Of a stretch of DNA of 64,000 nucleotides, positions 27,245 to 34,551 are shown piece by piece. Location of the stretch: positions 1 through 64,000 of the forward strand of contig JAHBXW010000022.1 in assembly GCA_019636235.1 (NCBI GenBank). Reading direction: 5' to 3'. Source of the stretch: Planctomyces sp. Its GTDB lineage: Bacteria; Planctomycetota; Planctomycetia; Planctomycetales; Planctomycetaceae. Positions within the stretch are counted from its first letter, which is position 1. The number at the start of each line of letters is the position of its first letter. Both the position numbers and the translations under genes were made by a program. The notes under the pieces are model-generated. The model did no database searches. It was not told the origin of the DNA and was given only the letters and a program-made list of their open reading frames with translations.

Positions 27245-27766
27245 TCAGCCGCCGGCAGCGCTCGCCACGATCACCTTGCTGGGCCGCACGACCCGGTCGT
27301 GCATCGTGTAGCCCTTCTCGGCTTCGATCAGCACCGTCATCGGCGGTTGATCGGCTGACGGCATCTGTGAGATGGCCTCGTGGACGTTCGGGTCAAACGG
27401 CTGTCCCAGCGCGGGGATCGGCTTCGCTTCGTACTTGTTGAACACGTCGTCGACCTGGGTCAGGACCATTTCCACGCCCTGCCTCAGGGACTCGATTGAC
27501 GTGGACTGCTGGGCCGCCTCGACGGCGCGTCGCAGGTTGTCGAGCGCCGGGAGCAGGTCCCGGACGATCGGCAGCGCCTGGTACTTCCGCTGTTCCTCCG
27601 ATTCCTTCTGCCAGCGGCGGCGGGCGTTCTCCAGGTCGGCCTGCGCCCGCAGGAACCGCTGGAGGTTCTCATCCCGCTCCTGGAGCGCCGCCTGCAGCGC
27701 GTCATCGGCGCCGGCCGCGGACGACATCGGGTCCATGGCATCGGTCGGCTCAATGGGATCAGCCAT
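27245..27766 (-). CDS. grpE: nucleotide exchange factor GrpE
   Basis: A 173-aa protein. ATG 27766 lies 2 bp past the dnaJ stop; a TTG at 27772 would overlap it. The layout is classic: acidic N-terminus, a long coiled coil (residues about 25-75, 'RFLRAQADLENARRRWQKE'), and the four-helix/beta-wing region with 'QPFDPNVHEAI' and 'GYTMHDRVVRPSKVIVA'. It releases ADP from DnaK. Co-transcription with dnaJ is certain from the spacing. DnaK itself is not in the window. Confidence 0.95.
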   Translation of the reverse strand: MADPIEPTDAMDPMSSAAGADDALQAALQERDENLQRFLRAQADLENARRRWQKESEEQRKYQALPIVRDLLPALDNLRRAVEAAQQSTSIESLRQGVEMVLTQVDDVFNKYEAKPIPALGQPFDPNVHEAISQMPSADQPPMTVLIEAEKGYTMHDRVVRPSKVIVASAAGG

Positions 27767-27768
27767 GG

Positions 27769-28917
27769 TCAATCGCGCTCCTCTTCGTCCTCATCCCCGG
27801 AAATGAATTCTCGCAGCTTCTCCAGCCACGATTTCTGATGCGGCGACACCTGCGTCTGCTCGTAATTCGCCAGCTGCCGCAGCAGCGCCTCGTGCTCGTC
27901 GTCCAGCTTTTTGGGGACGAGCAGTTCAATTTCAAGATGCAGGTCGCCGCGCCGTCCGCCATGCGGATCCGGCATGCCCTGCCCGCGGACCCGGAACACT
28001 TCCCCCGGCTGCGTGCCGGCGGGAATCTCCAGATCCTGCGAGCCGTCGAGCAATGGCGCCTCGATCGTCGCGCCCAGCGCCGCCTGCGTGTACGTCACTG
28101 GCACGGTGCACAACAGGTGCACGCCCTCCCGACGAAACAGTTTGTGTTCGCGAACATGCACATCGACGTACAGGTCGCCGCGCGGACCGCCGCCGACGCC
28201 CGCTTCACCCTCGCCGCGGAGGCAGAGCTGCATGCCGTTGTCGATCCCCGCGGGAATGCGGACCTCCAGCGTCGTCTCTTCGTCGGTGCGTCCCGTGCCC
28301 CCGCAGCCGCCGCACTTGTTGCGGATGATTCGTCCGCTGCCCCGACAGGCCGGGCAGGTCGTCTGCACGCGGAAGAAGCCCTGCGACTGAACCACCTGGC
28401 CGCGGCCGCCGCAGTAGTCGCAGGCGTGAGGCGAGCTGCCCCGTTCCGCCCCTGTCCCGTCGCACTCGCCGCAGGCCGTCTTGCGGTTGAGGGTCAGTTC
28501 GCGCGTGCAGCCCTTCGATGCCGTGACCAGATCGATCGTGACGGCGGTCCGCAGATGCGCGCCTCGTTGGGCTCCGCCGCCGCCGCGGCGCCGCTGGCCG
28601 CCGCCGAAGACGCCGAACCCCTCGAACAGGTCGCTGAAGTGTTCGAAAATGTCGCCGACATCCTGGAACGGATGCCCGCCGGAATTGCCCTGCACGCCGG
28701 CATGACCATAGCGGTCGTAGCGGGCCCGCTTGTCGGAGTCGGAGAGGATTTCGTAGGCCTCCGCCGCCTCCTTGAAACGCGACACCGCGGCGTCATCCCC
28801 GGGATTGCGGTCGGGATGATTCGCCAGCGCCAGCTTCTTGTAAGCCTTCCGGATTTCCTCGGCTGACGCGGACTTCGCGACCCCCAGGACTTCGTAGTAG
28901 TCGCGTTGTCCTGCCAT
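27769..28917 (-). CDS. dnaJ: molecular chaperone DnaJ
   Basis: About 382 aa from ATG 28917 (MAGQRDYYEVLGV); an in-frame ATG at 28926 adds three residues. It contains a J domain with HPD in 'ANHPDRNPG', a Gly-rich linker (FGVFGGGQRRRGGGG), and four CxxCxGxG zinc motifs: CGECDGTG, CDYCGGRG, CPACRGSG and CGGCGGTG. The C-terminal substrate domains follow. Length and architecture are those of a type I DnaJ. It stimulates the DnaK ATPase and delivers unfolded clients. It is the first gene of dnaJ-grpE-fmdB-frr, and a palindrome lies 20-38 bp upstream of the longer start. Confidence 0.96.
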   Translation of the reverse strand: MAGQRDYYEVLGVAKSASAEEIRKAYKKLALANHPDRNPGDDAAVSRFKEAAEAYEILSDSDKRARYDRYGHAGVQGNSGGHPFQDVGDIFEHFSDLFEGFGVFGGGQRRRGGGGAQRGAHLRTAVTIDLVTASKGCTRELTLNRKTACGECDGTGAERGSSPHACDYCGGRGQVVQSQGFFRVQTTCPACRGSGRIIRNKCGGCGGTGRTDEETTLEVRIPAGIDNGMQLCLRGEGEAGVGGGPRGDLYVDVHVREHKLFRREGVHLLCTVPVTYTQAALGATIEAPLLDGSQDLEIPAGTQPGEVFRVRGQGMPDPHGGRRGDLHLEIELLVPKKLDDEHEALLRQLANYEQTQVSPHQKSWLEKLREFISGDEDEEERD

Positions 28918-28945
28918 CGAGACCATTGTGATAACGACCGAGAAG

Positions 28946-28964
28946 TTCTGCCAGATTGGCAGAA
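28946..28964. promoter_or_regulatory. perfect 8-bp inverted repeat upstream of dnaJ (operator candidate)
   Basis: TTCTGCCA and TGGCAGAA flank a 3-nt spacer, giving a perfect 19-bp dyad 20-38 bp upstream of the dnaJ start region. It is not CIRCE (TTAGCACTC-N9-GAGTGCTAA) and not HAIR. Its position fits a repressor site overlapping the promoter of the co-chaperone operon. The regulator is unknown. Confidence 0.5.
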
Positions 28965-29085
28965 ACGGCGGCGGAAATGTCCTTCCAGCCGAGGATTTGC
29001 AATGGGCGTGCCCAGCCCGGTCGTCGATCGCCGGACACGCCGTTTCCCCGCAAATTGTAGCCGCAGGCGCTGAATGCGCCGCGAG

Positions 29086-29451
29086 TTACGTCCCCGAGTC
29101 GGCGTCCGATTCCGTCGCCGGCGTCGATTTCGCCGCTTCAGCCGCGTCGAGCTTCGCCAGGTATTTGTCAGGATCAGCCAGGAGCGCGTCCCGGCACCCC
29201 TCGCAGCAAATGAACACATCCCGGTCGCGGACGCGGACCTTGATCGGCGTGCCCATCGACCCGAGTTCTTCGTCAGCGACGATGCAGACCTTCTGCGCGT
29301 CGGCGAGCGCCTGCTCCTCGGGCGTCAGCTTGGCGGGGGCGGTGGAGGAGGTCGTTTCCGGGGCCGGCGGCGCGCCTCCGGCGGGGGGCGACTGGCTGCA
29401 GCCGGCGGCGCACAGCATGACGGCCGGAATCATCGCGATCAGGGTCTTCAC
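29086..29451 (-). CDS. lipoprotein with a CCxxC metal-site domain
   Basis: A 121-aa protein. GTG 29451 has GGAG 7 nt upstream and opens a lipoprotein signal (VKTLIAMIPAVMLCAAGC, lipobox ending A-A-G-C). A Pro/Thr-rich linker leads to a small domain with 'DVFICCEGCRDALLADPDKY', closely like the FCCENC...AFKADTAKY region of the protein at 20852. It is probably a periplasmic metal-binding lipoprotein. It lies about 85 bp downstream of the Rieske gene on the same strand. Confidence 0.8.
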   Translation of the reverse strand: MKTLIAMIPAVMLCAAGCSQSPPAGGAPPAPETTSSTAPAKLTPEEQALADAQKVCIVADEELGSMGTPIKVRVRDRDVFICCEGCRDALLADPDKYLAKLDAAEAAKSTPATESDADSGT

Positions 29452-29536
29452 AAGTCGGCTCCATTGGAAAGAAAGGGATAGCGGCGAGGGCCTGTCGGGG
29501 CCGGCCCGGCGCGGGTGTGCCTGCGGCAGCGTCGGT

Positions 29537-29851
29537 TCAGTCGTCGGACTGCACGTAGATGCCGTCATTGCGGACGTCGACTCCGAACGTCCGGACCGGC
29601 TCGGTGGCCGGCATGCATTTGGCCTCGCCGGTGGCGACGTCGAATTTCGCGCCATGACGGGGACAGACGATGCAGCCCTGGGAGAACTCTCCATCGGTCA
29701 GGGGCTGCCCGTCGTGCGTGCAGACGTCTTCAATGGCATGGTACCCGCGCTCATCGCGGAGCAGGAGGACCATGAAATCGCCAGCGATCAGGCTTTTCCG
29801 GCCGCCGGGGGGGATTTCATCGGGGCCAGCGGCCAACAACCAGGAAGACAT
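29537..29851 (-). CDS. Rieske [2Fe-2S] ferredoxin-type protein
   Basis: A 104-aa protein from ATG 29851 (MSSWLLAAGPDEIPPGG). The cluster motifs are C-T-H-D-G and C-P-R-H-G-A-K-F-D, giving the Cys-His/Cys-His ligands of a Rieske [2Fe-2S] centre. The domain fills the whole protein, as in ferredoxin components of dioxygenases or NirD-like proteins. No signal peptide or partner oxygenase is nearby, so the electron partner is unknown. It lies just upstream of the CCxxC lipoprotein. Confidence 0.92.
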   Translation of the reverse strand: MSSWLLAAGPDEIPPGGRKSLIAGDFMVLLLRDERGYHAIEDVCTHDGQPLTDGEFSQGCIVCPRHGAKFDVATGEAKCMPATEPVRTFGVDVRNDGIYVQSDD

Positions 29852-30351
29852 TCTGAAACCTCGCGTCCGCGAACCACAGCGGCTCGCTGCGCGAACCTCG
29901 TCGAATGTTAGGGGTTGCGACCCGGATTTCCAGATTGCCCTGCGGCCGGGGGCTGCGAACGATGCCGTAAGCCGGCCCCGCGGGCCGCCAGCCATCACCC
30001 CCCGATTCCGGGAATTGGCGGAACTCGCGGAAGGCGGGAGACGTCATAATCCCGAGAACGATTGTCCCCGCCCGGTCCGTCTGGAACGTTGGTGCGGGCC
30101 AGGCGGCGTCGATCGGTCGTGGGGAGGCGAAGGATCGCCCGCGGCGTCCCTTTTCGGTTGACGCTGTTAGAAGTCCCAAGTTAGCTTTCGGTTATGTCAT
30201 TTCCGCTCGGGCGGGCGGGGGGATTCGGCCCCTGCTGGCCGGAGTTCATTTCCAGTGCGACAGACTCGCGGCGGCGCGACTGGCCCCGACAACGGACGGG
30301 ACCTGTCGGCGGCGGCGTGTTTCCTCTCAACACGGTGGGATGAGGTCCGCG
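29852..30351. other. intergenic region between the Rieske gene and the PilM operon
   Basis: About 500 bp without a convincing gene. It must hold promoters in both directions. A weak rightward candidate is TTGACG at 30158 with a 17-bp gap to TTAGCT at 30181; the -10 match is poor. Frames over this stretch read as shadows. The SD-like GAGG 6 nt upstream of ATG 30352 supports the pilM-like start chosen. Confidence 0.4.
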
Positions 30352-32502
30352 ATGGCGCAGAAACGTGCTGCCTGGGGCATCGACATCGGCCAGTCGTCGC
30401 TCAAAGCGATCAAGCTGCAGTATTCCGACGCGACCGATCAGGTCGTCGCCGTCGCGTTCGATTTCATCCAGTATCCGAAGATTCTCAGCCAGCCGGACGC
30501 GATCCCGGAAGAGATCATCGCCGAGTCGATGAAGACCTTCCTGACCCGGAACTCCATCAAGGACGACCTGATCGCCATCTCCGTGCCCGGCCATTCTTCG
30601 CTGGCGCGGTTCATTCAGTTGCCCCCGGTCGAGGCCAGCAAGCTGGCCGAGATCGTCAAGTACGAAGCCCGCCAGCAGATCCCCTTCGCGCTCGAGGAGG
30701 TGATCTGGGACTTCCAGCCGCTGGGCGCGGGAGTCGAAGAGGGAGGCTATCTGCTGGACGCCGAGGTTGGCCTGTTCGCGATGAAGCGCGACCAGGTGAT
30801 GAACGCCATGCGGCCGTTCACCTCGAACAAGCTCGAAATCGAACTCGTCCAGACCGCCCCGCTGGCGCTGTACAACGTCCTCAGCTTCGATGAGCTCGGA
30901 ATCCGGCGGGGCCAGCCGGTGTCCGCCCGCGACGAGTACACGATCGTGCTCGACATGGGCTGCGACAACACGACGCTGATGATCTCCAACGGCGCCAAAA
31001 TCTGGATTCGCAACGTCCCCATCGGCGGCAACCACTTCACCCGCGCGCTGACCAAGGAGATGAAGCTCAGCTTCGCCAAGGCCGAGCTGCTGAAGTGCAA
31101 CGCCACCAAGTCGCCGGACCCGCGGGCCGTGTTTCAGGCCCTCCGCCCGGTGTTCAACGATTACGTCTCTGAAATCCAGCGTTCGATCGGGTATTTCTCG
31201 AGCGTCAACCGGCAGGCCAAGGTGTCCAAGGTCCTGGGCCTGGGCAACGGGTTCAAGCTGGCCGGACTGCAGAAGTTTCTGCAGCAGAACCTGCAGTACG
31301 ACGTCGAGAAGCCGGATGCGTACCATTCGCTGGCCGGCGATTCGGTGATCAACGCGCCGTTGTTCAGCGACAACGTCCTGTCGTTCGCCGTGCCCTATGG
31401 CCTGGCGCTGCAGGCGCTCGATGTGACACGGATCCGCACCACGCTGCTCCCGCCGGAGATCGCCAGCGCCCGCATCATCCGCCGCAAGAAGCCGTGGGCC
31501 GCAATGACGGCGGCGATGCTGCTGGTCGCCGCCAGCCTGGGCGTCGCGGCCAGCGCGAACTCGTACTCCTACGTGCACAGCAAGGTGTTCGAGGACGCGG
31601 AGAAGGCGGCCGATGGCTTCGCTTCGGAGATTTCCGGCAAGCGGAGCGCGTACGAAGGGGAGAAAGGGAACTTCACCAAGGCCCGGCAGGACCTCGAGGC
31701 GCTGGTCGTCGGTCGCCGCGGCATGGACTGGATGGAGCTGTTCAACGCCGTCAACGACTGCCTCCCCAGGGACGGCAACGCCCAGCAGGATGAAATCCCG
31801 CTGACGCAGCGGAACCAGGTTTCGATTTCTCACCTCACGGCCCGCCGCGAAGGGGACGTCGGCGCCTGGTTCACCAGCCTGCCCGATCAGAGCTGGCTGG
31901 CCAAGGCGGATCGCGAGAACGCCCCGTCTGGCAGCGGCTACATCGTCACGCTGATCGGCAAGCACTGGCACTCCGATCCCGATCCCGAGCAGAACGACAT
32001 CCTGTATCTCCGCAACAACTTCCTGCGGAATCTGCAGCAGCCGACGGTGCAGCAGCCGGGTTACCCGCCGCGAGACATCACGCGGATGGGCATCTCGCAC
32101 GCGACGATCGTCGAGTACACGTCGAACAAGACCTGGATCCCGAAGAGCGGCCTGCAGGAGATCCAGTCCGGGCCGCGGGTGAACATCACGGAAAATCAGC
32201 CTCCGGCAGGCGCCCGCTCTAGCAGCGCCTTCGACGGGGACAGCTCGCTGTTTGGCCCGGGGCCAATCGGGGCGCCCTCGGTCGGATCCGGCGGCTCGGC
32301 CGACAGCATGATGCGGTCCAGCATGGGCGGCATGCGCGGCGCAGGCGGCGCCAGCTTCGGCCAGACGACGCGGCCCATGGACCCCGAGAACTACGACGAG
32401 GTCGAAGAGACGCAGTTCAAGATCGAGTTCGTGTTCAAGTACAAGCCGAAGTCGGAACGGACGACGCCGGCCGAGGAATCGGCCGAGGACGCCGGAGAAT
32501 GA
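30352..32502 (+). CDS. PilM-like actin-fold ATPase fused to a PilN-like membrane domain
   Basis: A 716-aa protein. ATG 30352 has GAGG 6 nt upstream; ATG 30340 has no such site. Residues 1-365 form a PilM/FtsA-type actin fold: 'WGIDIGQSSLKAIKL' (phosphate loop 1), 'IVLDMGCDNTTLMI' (loop 2) and 'VLGLGNGFKLAGL' (adenosine). A membrane segment follows at about 382-404, then a PilN-like extracytoplasmic part with a coiled coil (405-450). The tail is Gly/Met/Ser-rich (DSMMRSSMGGMRGAGG). Normal PilM (about 350 aa) and PilN are separate cytosolic and membrane proteins. No PilT/B/C/Q genes are near. It is first in a three-gene set with the next two genes. Confidence 0.85.
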   Translation: MAQKRAAWGIDIGQSSLKAIKLQYSDATDQVVAVAFDFIQYPKILSQPDAIPEEIIAESMKTFLTRNSIKDDLIAISVPGHSSLARFIQLPPVEASKLAEIVKYEARQQIPFALEEVIWDFQPLGAGVEEGGYLLDAEVGLFAMKRDQVMNAMRPFTSNKLEIELVQTAPLALYNVLSFDELGIRRGQPVSARDEYTIVLDMGCDNTTLMISNGAKIWIRNVPIGGNHFTRALTKEMKLSFAKAELLKCNATKSPDPRAVFQALRPVFNDYVSEIQRSIGYFSSVNRQAKVSKVLGLGNGFKLAGLQKFLQQNLQYDVEKPDAYHSLAGDSVINAPLFSDNVLSFAVPYGLALQALDVTRIRTTLLPPEIASARIIRRKKPWAAMTAAMLLVAASLGVAASANSYSYVHSKVFEDAEKAADGFASEISGKRSAYEGEKGNFTKARQDLEALVVGRRGMDWMELFNAVNDCLPRDGNAQQDEIPLTQRNQVSISHLTARREGDVGAWFTSLPDQSWLAKADRENAPSGSGYIVTLIGKHWHSDPDPEQNDILYLRNNFLRNLQQPTVQQPGYPPRDITRMGISHATIVEYTSNKTWIPKSGLQEIQSGPRVNITENQPPAGARSSSAFDGDSSLFGPGPIGAPSVGSGGSADSMMRSSMGGMRGAGGASFGQTTRPMDPENYDEVEETQFKIEFVFKYKPKSERTTPAEESAEDAGE

Positions 32503-32622
32503 CGCCCCGCCCGGGAACCCGCCGCGGCGCGGCCGCGTCGAAGTCTCCGGAAGGCGACTGAGCGTGTTGAGAGTCTGACGAAGCCATACCCCCGCCGGCC
32601 CCCGGCGGACAGGAGTCGAGCG

Positions 32623-34431
32623 ATGGACAAACTTCAGCCGATTCTCCAGCAGCGGTTCTGGATCCTGCTGGCGGTCTGTCTGGGCCTGGGAATCTTCGGA
32701 TTCTTCAAGGCGCAGTCGGCGCTCGTCGCCGCGACGGAAGCCCGCGAGCAGGTGCTGCGCGACAAGACCTCGAAGATCTCGAAGGGCGAGGAGCCGAACG
32801 ACAATTACGTCGTCCAGCTCAAGGAAATCAACCGCCAGTACGGAGGCCACATCCAGGACGCCGTGCGGGAACTGTTCGATGAGCAGCAGAAGCTGACGTG
32901 GTGGCCCGATTCCGTCGTGGCGAGGATTCCGAAGGACTACCGCACGGAGATCGAGACGTCCCCCGCGATCATCTACTCGAAGGAATATCCGGACCTGATC
33001 CACGAGTTGTGGAAAAAGGTCGAGCCGGTTGTGGAGAAGCCGGACATGGCGGGTCCCGCGGCGGGCGCGACGGCGGCACGGCCAATCGGTTCGCCGATGG
33101 GACGATCGCCATTGGGGCGTCCAGGCGCGACCCGGCCGCAGCGCGCCGGCGAGCCCGTCACGTGGCAGCAGAAGGTGTACTGCGATGAACTCGACCTGCC
33201 GCAGAAGGCGTTCGGCCGCGTCGTCCCCTGGCAGCAGGTGTGGGACGCGCAGGAAGACATCTGGTTCGTCGAGCGCGTGTTTGAGGCCGTCCGGGCCATC
33301 AATCGCAACGCCGACTCTCCGACCAACGCCGTCGTCCGCAAGATCAACCGCCTGGAGCTGCGCGGCGGCAGCGGCGAAGTCGGCGGAGAGGCGGAGGCGG
33401 GAGTCGAATCCGGCAGCAGCGACTATGCGAACATGAGCCGGATGATGATGAATCGCGGGGGCGGCGATCAGGGGGGCGGCGGAGGCGGCGACTTCTCCGC
33501 GGCGGTCCAGTTCGATCCCGCCGAGGAGTTCGGCTCCGACGCTGACAACAGCACCCCGGAAGATTCTGACGACAGCCCCGGCGGCCTGTCCGGAATGATG
33601 CGCGGCATGGGCGCCGCTGCCACGCTGCGCTGGATCAGGATGGAGGAGTCCAAGCCCTACCGCGAACGCGGGTTTTACCTCAGCGTGGTCATGCAGCAGG
33701 CCCAGGTTCCGGAGTTCATCATTGAACTGCTGAACTCCCCCTGGCCGATCCGTGTGGTCCGCGTGCAGATGGGTCCGAATCCTCATTATCGCGAGGAGGC
33801 TGGGGGCACGGGCGGCGGCTATTCGATGGGCGACAGCAGCATGGCCATGATGCGTGGCGGCTCTCGTCCCACCGGCGGGGATGGCGGCGCGCTGGGCGGC
33901 GGCAGCATGAGCAGCCTGGCCGGCGGACGGGGCTCACAGGGCGCCACCGGCATGATGCAGCGCGCCGCGGGCGGCGGCGGTCGCGGCGGTGCGATGGGCG
34001 CCGCGGGCGCTGGTCTGGCCTTCATCGGCAGTCCGAGCGACCCCTACGCCGGCTCACTGAACAATCCCGACCTGGTGCAGATCGATCTGGCCGGCATCAT
34101 CACGTTCTACATGCCGACCAAGGAAGATGGCACGTCCGCGGTCGAGACTCCGGCCGTCGACTCGCCGACGCTCGAGGAAGCCGTAGATGCGGACCTGCCG
34201 GCGGCGGAAGACGGCGCCGTGGACGGCGAGGAAATGCCGGTCGATCCGGAGTCCATTGAAGGGGATGCGCCAGCGGCGGATCCCGTTGACGCGCCGACAG
34301 AAGTTCCGGCCGATTTTGTCGAGCCGGCCGTGGAAGATGTTCCGGATCCGGCATTCGCGCCGGACGCCGGCCCCGAGGAACCCGACGACGCGGAAGCAGC
34401 GTTGGAGACCGTCGAAGAGACCGTTCCCTGA
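32623..34431 (+). CDS. single-pass envelope protein with Gly/Met-rich insertion (PilO-like position)
   Basis: A 602-aa protein. One N-terminal membrane helix (FWILLAVCLGLGIFGFF, about residues 12-28) is followed by an extracytoplasmic coiled-coil part. A low-complexity block (GGGDQGGGGGGDFS) lies near residue 285. A folded segment follows (about 325-390: 'ERGFYLSVVMQQAQVPEFI', 'PWPIRVVRVQMG'), then a second Gly/Met/Ser block (about 395-465) and an acidic Pro/Glu/Asp-rich tail. The folded segment recalls the ferredoxin-like fold of PilO/GspM, but this is inferred from position and topology. No enzyme motif is seen. It starts 120 bp after the PilM-like gene. Confidence 0.75.
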   Translation: MDKLQPILQQRFWILLAVCLGLGIFGFFKAQSALVAATEAREQVLRDKTSKISKGEEPNDNYVVQLKEINRQYGGHIQDAVRELFDEQQKLTWWPDSVVARIPKDYRTEIETSPAIIYSKEYPDLIHELWKKVEPVVEKPDMAGPAAGATAARPIGSPMGRSPLGRPGATRPQRAGEPVTWQQKVYCDELDLPQKAFGRVVPWQQVWDAQEDIWFVERVFEAVRAINRNADSPTNAVVRKINRLELRGGSGEVGGEAEAGVESGSSDYANMSRMMMNRGGGDQGGGGGGDFSAAVQFDPAEEFGSDADNSTPEDSDDSPGGLSGMMRGMGAAATLRWIRMEESKPYRERGFYLSVVMQQAQVPEFIIELLNSPWPIRVVRVQMGPNPHYREEAGGTGGGYSMGDSSMAMMRGGSRPTGGDGGALGGGSMSSLAGGRGSQGATGMMQRAAGGGGRGGAMGAAGAGLAFIGSPSDPYAGSLNNPDLVQIDLAGIITFYMPTKEDGTSAVETPAVDSPTLEEAVDADLPAAEDGAVDGEEMPVDPESIEGDAPAADPVDAPTEVPADFVEPAVEDVPDPAFAPDAGPEEPDDAEAALETVEETVP

Positions 34432-34551
34432 GTGAGTTTCGCAGCGCAGGGCGAATTGCCCTTGCGCGATCACACGACCTGAGACCCAGTCCCTGATTTC
34501 CCCGGCGTCGCCCTGGCGACGCCGATCACTCCCCGACCCCCGGGAGCCGCC

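Noticed and set aside
29817-30179. A 120-aa minus-strand frame upstream of the Rieske gene
   Set aside because: It overlaps the Rieske start, has no recognisable motif, and its composition is like other shadows.
30181-33786. A 1201-aa open frame on the minus strand opposite the PilM-like genes
   Set aside because: It is a shadow of high-GC codon use: it is rich in Arg, His, Gln and Leu, has no domain, and lies opposite genes with clear motifs and a terminator.
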